From: Bacteroidaceae bacterium
GTDB taxonomy: Bacteria; Bacteroidota; Bacteroidia; Bacteroidales; Bacteroidaceae
Length of the DNA: 6,109 nt
NCBI GenBank assembly: GCA_024695315.1
Contig: JAILIJ010000083.1
Span: 1-6,109 of the forward strand
Direction of reading: 5' to 3'
Made by a program: the position numbers and the translations under genes. A model generated the notes under the pieces. That model was not told the DNA's origin and searched no databases. It was given only the letters and a program-made list of their open reading frames with translations. Shown here in pieces: positions 1-5,786 of the stretch (positions within the stretch are counted from its first letter, which is position 1; each line of letters opens with the position of its first letter).

Positions 1-1
1 A

Positions 2-1150
2 ATATATACGGACCCACGAGTGTCTACATCAATACATATTCCACATTTCATACTCGGAGATGAAAACGTGAAAACGACTCTTACTGCTGGATACGGAATG
101 ACATCAAAAATGCCTACTATGCAATATCTGTACCCAGACCCCTATTATTCTAATTTCCTCTCGCTGACATACTACGACCTTAATAATCCTACGACGGATT
201 CAAGATTTGTAGTAACAAGTTTCATACAGGACCCTACAAACTATAATATCAAACCTGCACGCAATAAGAAACTGGACCTACGACTCGACTTTGACTGGAA
301 GGACAATAGTTTGTCATTGGGATTTTTCCACGAGAATATGACCGACGGTTTTAGATATTCGGCGACCTATAATGTCTATTCATACAGATATTTCGACGCA
401 TCGGCTTATTCGCCAGAAACCTACGGAACAATTGCTTGGAACGATATCAGCAACGGTAACGTACCTCTTAATTACACGTCAAATACGGTACTTGACGGAT
501 ATACTAAAGCTGGCAATGGTACAAGAATAATGAAAAAGGGCGTGGAACTAACTTTCAACTCCGCAAGAATACGTCCCTTATGCACAAGGATAAATGTGAG
601 CGGGGCATGGTTCCTAACGGAATATACTAATTCAGAAGCTCAGTTCGAATCTGTATCTTCCGTCATAAACAATACTGTTATCGCTCAGAAATATATCGGG
701 TTATACGACTGGATTGACGGACGACGAAATCAAAGACTGAATTCTAATGTCACCTTCGATACTCAAATCCCACAATGGGGATTCATTTTTACCACTTCAG
801 TACAATGTATGTGGCTCGTAAAGACACAGACAATTAAAAAGAATGGCACTCCTATAATGTATCTCTCCGCCCAAGACGGACAATTACACGAATACACAGA
901 ACAGGATACCGAAGATGTATATCTTCAACAACTGATAAAGTCGTACAGCGAGGATTCTTTCAAGCCTTTCAACGTGCCTATGTCTATGACCGTGAATCTG
1001 AAGGCTACTAAGACGATAGGCAAAAATATGAACCTATCTTTCTTCGCAAATAAAATCCTGGATTACCTTCCAGATTACAAGTCTAACGGCAATATAATAC
1101 GCCGAAATGTTAAACCTTATTTCGGCGTAGAAGCAAATATAAAACTATAA
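2..1150 (+). CDS. TonB-dependent outer-membrane receptor, C-terminal barrel part (partial, 5' end outside window)
   Basis: The reading frame is open back to the window edge, so this is the last 382 residues of a longer protein. The GTG at position 20 lies inside the barrel and is not a real start. Receptors of this class import a ligand across the outer membrane using TonB energy; the N-terminal plug and TonB box would lie upstream. Family-typical stretches, numbered from the first visible codon, are LTAGYGMTSKMPT (27-39), the YLYPDP segment (42-47), IKPARNKK (83-90), ENMTDGF (111-117) and, near the C terminus, NKILDYLPDY followed by YFGVEANIKL. Alternating polar and hydrophobic strands with aromatic girdles fit a beta-barrel. 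The last residue is Leu rather than the common Phe. It lies 7 bases before the DUF4876-type lipoprotein gene, and receptors of this subgroup commonly sit beside that family. The substrate is unknown. The family call is strong; the subgroup rests on recall and context. Confidence 0.93.
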   Translation: MYTDPRVSTSIHIPHFILGDENVKTTLTAGYGMTSKMPTMQYLYPDPYYSNFLSLTYYDLNNPTTDSRFVVTSFIQDPTNYNIKPARNKKLDLRLDFDWKDNSLSLGFFHENMTDGFRYSATYNVYSYRYFDASAYSPETYGTIAWNDISNGNVPLNYTSNTVLDGYTKAGNGTRIMKKGVELTFNSARIRPLCTRINVSGAWFLTEYTNSEAQFESVSSVINNTVIAQKYIGLYDWIDGRRNQRLNSNVTFDTQIPQWGFIFTTSVQCMWLVKTQTIKKNGTPIMYLSAQDGQLHEYTEQDTEDVYLQQLIKSYSEDSFKPFNVPMSMTVNLKATKTIGKNMNLSFFANKILDYLPDYKSNGNIIRRNVKPYFGVEANIKL

Positions 1151-1157
1151 ATTTCTC

Positions 1158-2459
1158 ATGTCTATGATAAAAAAAATATACATCCTCTTTCTCGCAAGTA
1201 TATTGATAGCTTGCTCTGATAATGAAGCCGTAACATATACAGATACGGAAATTGATGTGATAGTTTCTGATGACTATGACATTATCTCAAAAAATGATGA
1301 AACAATAACGTTCAAGAACCTGAGTACTGGCGTATGTGAGTCTTTTAATTCTACAGACAATATAAAACTACTGGATGGACTCTATGACTGTGAGTACTCG
1401 GCGAAAGTGAAATATATCGTAAAAAATGACGACAAGGAAGAACAGGAAGTGGAGACTACACTCACAGGTAGCGCTCAGGGACTAAAGGTTACAGGAGGTA
1501 AGGTCAAACTCGAAATTCCTGCTTATATAGTTTTCGATAAGGATGATTTTATCTTTGAAGAGATATTCTTTTCTGGAACACTTAGACCGTCAGGATCACA
1601 ATATTATGGAACAAGCTATTTCAAGATTTTCAATAATACAGATCATGTACTATATGCCGACGGATTGGCTTTCTGTGAATCAAAATTCAAGAGCACACAA
1701 TTCTTTGATTATACACCCGACATTAGAGAGGACACCATGACGATTTGGAGCATTTACGTCATACCAGGAACGGGATACGACCACCCCGTAATGCCGGGAC
1801 ATTCGCTTTTAATCTGTGATAATGCCATCGACCACAGAGATGCAAATAGCAATGCTTTCGACCTGTCAAACGCTGACTTTGAATGGTACGACGAATCAAA
1901 AGTAGCAAGCGTACTAGATATAGACAATCCAGATATTCCTAATATGGATAAATGGTATTGCTATACTAATTCTATTTATATCCTACATAATAGAGGATTC
2001 ACATCTTATGCTCTCGCCAGAATTCCAGTCGATAAGGATACGTATCTAAAAGACTATTGGTACACATACGAATATGTCATGTACCTAACTGCCGGTACTT
2101 TCTATATGTCACAATCGGCTTATAAACTGCCAAACTCCTGGATTGTAGATGGTGTAAACTGCTCCGTAGAGTCTGAACGCACATGGAACATCTTACCGCC
2201 TTCCGTAGATGCAGGATGGACACATTGCGGAACAAAGGATCACGACGAGACACGTTATTTCAAGTCTATCAGAAGAAAGATGCTTTACCTCAACGAAGAT
2301 GGCACTATGCATCTACAGGACACTAATAACTCTACTAATGATTTTAATACCGAATGTGTTCCTTCTATAATAGAAGAACAAAAGGCTGCAATAGATGTAC
2401 AAGGTACACCAGCAACAACGCTTACATACGATGGAATAGTTCCAAAAAGTGAAAATTAA
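1158..2459 (+). CDS. DUF4876 family surface lipoprotein, partner of TonB-dependent receptor
   Basis: This 433-residue protein starts with a short basic, hydrophobic signal and a lipobox LIAC, with the lipidated cysteine at residue 19. The next residues, SDNE, are acidic, which resembles the Bacteroidetes lipoprotein export signal and suggests placement on the cell surface. Residues 26-125 look like a beta-rich N-terminal domain. From about 133 comes the region I recognise as DUF4876: EEIFFSGT (134-141), YFKIFNN (154-160), VLYADGLAF (164-172), VIPGTGYDHPV (201-211), DLSNADFEWYD (235-245), NPDIPNMDKWY (257-267) and DTNNSTNDFN (388-397). The stretch at 134-175 resembles a lamin-tail-type beta fold (inference). 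The mature protein has eight cysteines besides the lipidated one, which could form disulfides. The gene starts 7 bases after the receptor stop, so the two are co-transcribed. The ATG at 1164 (Met3) is an equally plausible start. By analogy with SusD it may capture ligand for the receptor; its biochemical role is not established from sequence. Confidence 0.88.
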   Translation: MSMIKKIYILFLASILIACSDNEAVTYTDTEIDVIVSDDYDIISKNDETITFKNLSTGVCESFNSTDNIKLLDGLYDCEYSAKVKYIVKNDDKEEQEVETTLTGSAQGLKVTGGKVKLEIPAYIVFDKDDFIFEEIFFSGTLRPSGSQYYGTSYFKIFNNTDHVLYADGLAFCESKFKSTQFFDYTPDIREDTMTIWSIYVIPGTGYDHPVMPGHSLLICDNAIDHRDANSNAFDLSNADFEWYDESKVASVLDIDNPDIPNMDKWYCYTNSIYILHNRGFTSYALARIPVDKDTYLKDYWYTYEYVMYLTAGTFYMSQSAYKLPNSWIVDGVNCSVESERTWNILPPSVDAGWTHCGTKDHDETRYFKSIRRKMLYLNEDGTMHLQDTNNSTNDFNTECVPSIIEEQKAAIDVQGTPATTLTYDGIVPKSEN

Positions 2460-2494
2460 GTAAATACTTTTTATAGTACACAAATTTCAAAAGA

Positions 2495-3925
2495 ATGACA
2501 TCTAAAGTATACATATCACTCTTTTTGGTATCTGCTGTCTCCTCAATTCATGCACAGACTTTGGATTTGCACCATGACATGACAAAAAACTTTGCTTCTG
2601 AAATATACAAAAATCCTGCGTTACAATTAGACCGGTATGAAACGAGTCTAAACAAATTAACTATAGGATATGACGGTAGACAAGAAACAGAGGCTATACT
2701 GCCAGAAAATGGTGACGGGCATAATAAACTTGCGGCTAATATTGATGCTTATATAATCAAGGGAAAATATACGCTCTGGGGAATAGCAAATTATACCAAT
2801 GGACTGATAAAAAATCAGCAAAACTCAGAAACCAGTGACTGGCAAACTTTATACCCTTATATAATGTCTGATACTGTCGGGGGAAATATCAATCAAGAGA
2901 AATATCATTTCTTGGGAGGCTTCGCACACAAAACAGGCAAACTTCAAATTGGAGCTGAAGGAGAATATAAGGCTACAATGGAATATAGAACCGTGGACCC
3001 TAGACCTGCTAATATGAGCGGAGATCTGAAAATAAAATTAGGAGCATCTTTGGACATTAACAGTAATGTCGCACCTGGCATTGCTATTTCGGGACGCAGA
3101 TATAAGCAAACAAATAATATTGAACTATATAATGAGACCAGCGTTCCAACAATTTTTCACCTAACAGGATTAGGACATGATTACTACCGTTTTCAAGGAG
3201 AATATACCAACACTTATTATCAAGGATGGGGATACGGCACACAGTTCACTCTCTCGCAAAAAGATAAAAAGGGATACTTTGCTTCTTTGGACTATGATTT
3301 TATGCAAATAAAAAAAATCATGTCTGATTTGAATAGTCTACCGCTGACAAAAACAAAAAACAATAATGAACTCATACAACTTGGATGGATCGGTAGGGAT
3401 TGGGGCATAAAACTCAACCAAAAATATTTGGTTAGAAAAGGAAATGAAAACATTTTTGGCACTGCAGCAAATAACATTTTCCCACAAATTGGAACCCTCG
3501 AACAATATAGACTTGAAATTGCATCCGAGGACATTACTGGTATGTGGCAAAAACGTAATAATAATCGACTTCTCGGAGTGAATGTAGGAATAGGAATCAA
3601 AAGCATTAAGGAAACGTACCAAACTCCATCTACAAAATCTGAATCTTCAGACTTCCACACTAACTTGAATCTTCTCGGCGACTGGTTCTTTGGAAATTGG
3701 TATATGGCTACACAAAGTAAAATAATATATGAATGGGCAATGACAACAAAATCTGAAAGGGATTATTTTAACCATAACAGACTGCATTGCCTACTTGCAC
3801 TTGAAACAGGGTACAAAATCGATAAAAAATGCCATATCTACATCAAAATGCTATGGAACCATTCACATTACTCTATTAACAAAAATGCAAATAGTGAATA
3901 TATAGCTTTGGGAATAAGATTTTAA
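2495..3925 (+). CDS. DUF6850 family outer-membrane beta-barrel protein
   Basis: This 476-residue protein has a Sec signal peptide ending at the AxA-type site IHA|QT (residues 18-22), so the mature protein begins near Gln21. It ends in ALGIRF, whose terminal phenylalanine is the usual outer-membrane barrel insertion signal. Motifs that I associate with DUF6850 are YKNPAL (38-43), followed by a segment reading LDRYETSLNKLTIGYDG (45-61), and VDPRPANMSGDLKIKLG (167-183). The rest is mainly alternating short strands rich in Tyr, Trp and Gly, consistent with a barrel. It follows the DUF4876-type gene by 35 bases with no terminator between them, and a hairpin follows its stop, so it is the last gene of the operon. 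The usual neighbours of this family are the same receptor and DUF4876 genes, which supports a joint envelope function. It could be an accessory channel or an assembly or adhesion component; the sequence does not decide. The start ATG is supported by the signal peptide placed directly after it. Confidence 0.85.
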   Translation: MTSKVYISLFLVSAVSSIHAQTLDLHHDMTKNFASEIYKNPALQLDRYETSLNKLTIGYDGRQETEAILPENGDGHNKLAANIDAYIIKGKYTLWGIANYTNGLIKNQQNSETSDWQTLYPYIMSDTVGGNINQEKYHFLGGFAHKTGKLQIGAEGEYKATMEYRTVDPRPANMSGDLKIKLGASLDINSNVAPGIAISGRRYKQTNNIELYNETSVPTIFHLTGLGHDYYRFQGEYTNTYYQGWGYGTQFTLSQKDKKGYFASLDYDFMQIKKIMSDLNSLPLTKTKNNNELIQLGWIGRDWGIKLNQKYLVRKGNENIFGTAANNIFPQIGTLEQYRLEIASEDITGMWQKRNNNRLLGVNVGIGIKSIKETYQTPSTKSESSDFHTNLNLLGDWFFGNWYMATQSKIIYEWAMTTKSERDYFNHNRLHCLLALETGYKIDKKCHIYIKMLWNHSHYSINKNANSEYIALGIRF

Positions 3926-3930
3926 AAAAT

Positions 3931-3963
3931 AAAAGACACATCGTTTCACAACGACCTGTCTTT
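3931..3963 (+). terminator. Hairpin terminator at operon end, likely bidirectional
   Basis: Arms AAAGACA (3932-3938) and TGTCTTT (3957-3963) form a 7-bp stem. A 2x2 internal loop separates it from an inner 5-bp stem, TCGTT (3941-3945) with AACGA (3950-3954), closed by a TCAC loop. It begins 6 bases after the DUF6850-type stop. On the plus strand it is followed only by CTTTGGTTT-type sequence, a weak U tract. On the minus strand it is followed by TTTTATTTTTT, a strong U tract. It can therefore end the operon and should also stop leftward transcripts entering from the intergenic region. Confidence 0.72.
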
Positions 3964-4000
3964 GGTTTCAGTAACTTGAAAAACTTCGTTTTCTGTATTG

Positions 4001-4008
4001 CAAAGATA
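4001..4008 (-). promoter_or_regulatory. Bacteroidetes -7 promoter box TATCTTTG (minus strand)
   Basis: Read on the minus strand this is TATCTTTG followed by CA, a perfect match to the Bacteroidetes -7 consensus TAnnTTTG in its commonest form. Transcription would start near 3994 and run left, straight into the hairpin at 3963-3931. A TTTG at 4024-4021 is only 12 bases upstream, too close for a standard -33 element. The 5-bp dyad GATAA (4005-4009)/TTATC (4016-4020) overlaps the box. Activity is inferred from the motif alone. Confidence 0.45.
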
Positions 4009-4110
4009 ATAATATTTATCCAAAGATTATACTCGTTGATAACGAATAAAACATATAAAAGGAAAATGTTGATAATTATCACGAACGATACTTCTTATTT
4101 TATATAAGTC

Positions 4111-4184
4111 TGTAAGTAAAAAGTACAAGAAAACGTCACTCACGTTTCGCAAGTTCAGCAAAAACACCATTTAAGTTACTTACG
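4111..4184. repeat. Nested inverted repeat (possible structured RNA or operator)
   Basis: Outer arms TGTAAGTAA (4111-4119) and TTACTTACG (4176-4184) pair over 9 positions, one of them a G-U pair on the plus strand. They enclose a perfect 6-bp hairpin, AAACGT (4131-4136) with ACGTTT (4142-4147), around a 5-base loop. No U tract follows on either side, so it is not a standard terminator. It may be chance in AT-rich DNA. Confidence 0.35.
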
Positions 4185-4368
4185 AGTTTTCTGTGTTCGA
4201 AAAAATTAAGAATTATGATTTGTTCGCGAAATCCATACAACATTATAAATGTAAAAACATATGACAGTAAAAATAAATGACTGCCCACACAAAAAAAGGT
4301 TCTTTTAATTTTCTAAATTTTCGTTTCCCCACCAATCCTACAATATAACATCAAAAATAGCATATTCT

Positions 4369-4405
4369 AAAAAAAGAATGCACCGCTCTATCCAGAGCAG
4401 TGCAT
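4369..4405 (-). terminator. Intrinsic terminator for minus-strand transcripts
   Basis: Arms ATGCAC (4378-4383) and GTGCAT (4400-4405), then a C/A mismatch, then GCTCT (4385-4389) with AGAGC (4394-4398) around an ATCC loop, give an 11-bp GC-containing stem. On the minus strand it is followed by TTCTTTTTTT (to 4369), a good U tract; the plus strand has none. It is the first terminator met by transcription leaving the 62-codon gene at 4690-4878, which gives that transcript a 3' region of roughly 290 bases. Confidence 0.85.
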
Positions 4406-4689
4406 CCGCTAACTAACATTTTGCTAAATTATTCACTATATATATCAGGAATGAACATACAAGGAAGGATGAAATTTACTATTTTTTTCTTAGAGAGAGC
4501 CTATAAATATAGACTTATGCCATAGGGAGAGGATGACATTAATTACAAGTTAAATTTTCAGGTCGGATGAATTCATTTTATTAAGTTTTAGTTGTGTCCC
4601 TCTTCTACTTATCGCTATAAATAAAATATAGGACGGGAATCAAAAAAAATATGATGAACAAGAATAAACTATTTTATATATTATCTATA
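4406..4689 (-). other. Long 3' untranslated region between small gene and its terminator
   Basis: About 285 bases lie between the 62-codon gene's stop and the terminator that faces it. On the minus strand I find only very short ORFs (8-12 codons), and on the plus strand a 24-codon ORF (4452-4526) without a recognisable feature. The perfect palindrome ATGAATTCAT is at 4567-4576. The stretch could be a long 3' UTR, a processed small RNA or decayed sequence; I cannot tell which. Confidence 0.45.
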
Positions 4690-4878
4690 CTAAAGTTTAC
4701 CTTTTAGACTCATGGTCGAATCAGTAACAATAGCATTGTAAGAAGTCTTTGTATCTGATGTCATGTTGACATTCTCAAAATCCTCAACTTGGCCTTCATT
4801 TGCCATCTGTTGCTCCGGAATCATCGAAAGCAAAAATATAGAGGCATAGAATAATACAAAATAAAATATAGCTTTCAT
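4690..4878 (-). CDS. Small hypothetical protein (62 aa) with N-terminal hydrophobic signal or membrane segment
   Basis: I do not recognise this protein. From the ATG at 4878 it reads MKAIFYFVLFYASIFLLSMI, a lysine followed by a hydrophobic run to about residue 20. A polar, acidic tail of about 42 residues follows, containing EGQVEDFENVN and ending in SLKGKL. This looks like either an uncleaved membrane anchor or a Sec signal; a cleavage after QQMA (residues 23-26) is possible but weak. There is no lipobox cysteine. The longer version starting at 4947 would put 23 polar residues before the hydrophobic run, so I prefer 4878. Support for a real gene comes from its surroundings: a perfect -7 box (4982-4989) on the same strand about 100 bases upstream and a clear terminator (4369-4405) downstream. 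It is transcribed opposite to the receptor operon and stands alone. A short envelope or signalling peptide is conceivable, but nothing shows function. Confidence 0.6.
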   Translation of the reverse strand: MKAIFYFVLFYASIFLLSMIPEQQMANEGQVEDFENVNMTSDTKTSYNAIVTDSTMSLKGKL

Positions 4879-4945
4879 AATGGTTTTTGTTAAAAGTTGA
4901 TTTTTTCTATAAAGGAAGAACGATTTATATATATGTGAACATATC

Positions 4946-4963
4946 ACCTGTCGTTAACCTGTC
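4946..4963 (-). repeat. Paired direct repeat ACCTGTC in the leader of the small gene
   Basis: ACCTGTC occurs at 4946-4952 and again at 4957-4963 on the plus strand, with an 11-base period, about one DNA helix turn. The pair sits just downstream of the expected transcription start of the 62-codon gene (about 4975), where a bound regulator could block elongation. GTTAAC at 4953-4958 is a palindrome joining the two copies. The longer form ACCTGTCTTT recurs in the operon-end hairpin at 3954-3963. A regulator-binding role is inference. Confidence 0.35.
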
Positions 4964-4981
4964 TTTTTCTTTTCGACAATG

Positions 4982-4989
4982 CAAAATTA
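4982..4989 (-). promoter_or_regulatory. Bacteroidetes -7 promoter box TAATTTTG for the small gene
   Basis: On the minus strand this reads TAATTTTG followed by CA, a perfect TAnnTTTG match. It would start transcription near 4975 and give a leader of about 97 bases before the ATG at 4878. The nearest upstream TTTG (5007-5004) is 14 bases away, shorter than a usual -33 spacing, so only the -7 element is convincing. Confidence 0.55.
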
Positions 4990-5690
4990 GATATTTACAG
5001 AATCAAAAAATGTCATTTTGAAGAAAATTTCTTTCAATTTAACGGCACAAAGGGTAAAATTTGTCTTAAAATGAATCTAAAGTGAAAAATGAGACATGGA
5101 TTTGCTTATTAATTTGTTCTTTTTCGGAAATAACAGAAGAAAAATGATGACTCTAAAAAATGGTATATTAACATGGGAACATAAAAATGAGATAAAATCC
5201 ATACAACAAATATGTATCGTTCTTTGTAAATTATGGAACATTTTAAGACTTTTAATAAACAAAAAGATCACATGTAAGATTCGTGAATTTATTGTGAAAT
5301 TTTAACCAGTAGAATCTAATGTTAATTTCGTGGACAATTAACAATAACAAACAATAATACAACAATTATATGATTCCTATTTTACTGCTGTTTATAGTGT
5401 TAAACAAATACGTATCTTTTTATTCACACATCTGAATAATACCATAATTATACATAAATTTATATGCAATTAACATGTCATATAATTTCATTATGCAATC
5501 ATTTACGACTCAATATATCATTTTTGAGAAAAATTCGTCAACAATTGGGCACCTTGATACAAAGAGAAATAAAAAAGGGAAATATAGAAGTTAAATAGGC
5601 TAATGAATTTGTTCGCAAAAAAATACTTACGTCCTACCACACAACCGCTCGACCTCAAAACCGTCCATATTTATACAACGAAAAATGAAA
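4990..5690. other. 700-base gene-free AT-rich stretch
   Basis: I support no gene here. A 69-codon plus ORF (5096-5305) and a 64-codon minus ORF (5077-5271) overlap each other, are dominated by Ile, Lys, Asn and Phe, and show no domain or signal. The region holds an 8-bp dyad (5320-5343) with a further half copy at 5468-5475, and the second copy of a 14-base repeat (5195-5208). Confidence 0.6.
5320..5343. repeat. Operator-like dyad TGTTAATT-N8-AATTAACA
   Basis: TGTTAATT (5320-5327) and AATTAACA (5336-5343) are perfect 8-bp inverted arms separated by 8 bases (TCGTGGAC). Arms of this length and a centre-to-centre distance of 16 bases suit a dimeric DNA-binding protein on adjacent major grooves, although no promoter or gene is visible beside it. 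A further copy of the half site, AATTAACA, is at 5468-5475. AT-rich background makes chance possible. Confidence 0.4.
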
Positions 5691-5725
5691 AAGGTCGGTA
5701 AAGATATAAAATCTCAACCGGCCTT
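5691..5725 (-). terminator. Hairpin terminator facing minus-strand transcription
   Basis: AAGGTCGGT (5691-5699) pairs with ACCGGCCTT (5717-5725) over 9 positions, with one G-T type pair. Inside are a 2x2 loop and a 4-bp stem, AGAT (5702-5705) with ATCT (5711-5714). On the minus strand it is followed by TTTTTCATTTTTCG-like sequence, a good U tract; on the plus strand the sequence after it is not U-rich. It should stop a leftward transcript arising to its right, where I find no convincing gene. Confidence 0.75.
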
Positions 5726-5741
5726 CTGTCTTATGTATTGA

Positions 5742-5749
5742 TACTTTTG
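5742..5749 (+). promoter_or_regulatory. Bacteroidetes -7 promoter box TACTTTTG (plus strand)
   Basis: TACTTTTG is a perfect match to TAnnTTTG, would start transcription near 5756, and lies directly upstream of the Fur-like dyad at 5768-5786. No TTTG is present at the usual -33 distance. The first ATG downstream (5798) opens only 9 codons, so a transcript from here would have a long leader or be non-coding within the window. Confidence 0.45.
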
Positions 5750-5767
5750 CTATATAAAACTAAGTGT

Positions 5768-5786
5768 AATAATGATTATCATTCAA
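5768..5786. promoter_or_regulatory. Fur-box-like dyad
   Basis: The 19 bases AATAATGATTATCATTCAA match the classical 19-bp enterobacterial Fur box at 14 positions by my alignment. The core AATGAT-T-ATCATT (5771-5783) is a perfect 13-bp dyad. It lies about 12-30 bases after the start expected from the -7 box at 5742-5749, a position where a repressor would block transcription. Bacteroidetes Fur sites may differ from the E. coli consensus, so the match is suggestive only. Confidence 0.45.

Larger units (their letters stand above)
3964..4368. other. Gene-free stretch with short inverted repeats
   Basis: I see no credible gene in these 405 bases. ORFs overlapping this stretch are AT-rich and lack family features. 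It contains a minus-strand -7 promoter box (4001-4008), the 12-bp palindrome TGATAATTATCA (4070-4081), a nested inverted repeat (4111-4184), an 8-bp palindrome TTCGCGAA (4223-4230) and one copy of a 14-base direct repeat (4229-4242). Confidence 0.6.

Noticed and set aside
20..1150. Receptor gene starting at GTG position 20
   Set aside because: The frame is open upstream to the window edge and the sequence at that point is already barrel; the start is an artefact of the cut.
1543..1740. 65-codon plus ORF inside the DUF4876-type gene
   Set aside because: It is an out-of-frame shadow of a recognised gene.
3292..3660. Minus-strand ORFs inside the DUF6850-type gene (122 and 94 codons)
   Set aside because: They are antisense shadows of a recognised gene and have no domain, signal or promoter.
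3876..4082. 68-codon minus ORF across the operon end
   Set aside because: It runs through the hairpin terminator and into the 3' end of the DUF6850-type gene, and its composition is typical AT-rich noise.
4352..4359. Minus-strand TATTTTTG matching the -7 consensus
   Set aside because: It is an all A/T run plus one G just after a terminator, without TTTG upstream and without a gene to serve; likely chance.
4452..4526. 24-codon plus ORF preceded by AGGA-like sequence
   Set aside because: Shine-Dalgarno likeness means little in Bacteroidales and the peptide has no feature; it also lies antisense to the small gene's 3' region.
5077..5305. Overlapping opposite ORFs of 69 (plus) and 64 (minus) codons
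   Set aside because: Both are built from Ile/Lys/Asn/Phe-rich translation of AT-rich DNA, lack a promoter match and recognisable features, and cannot both be real.
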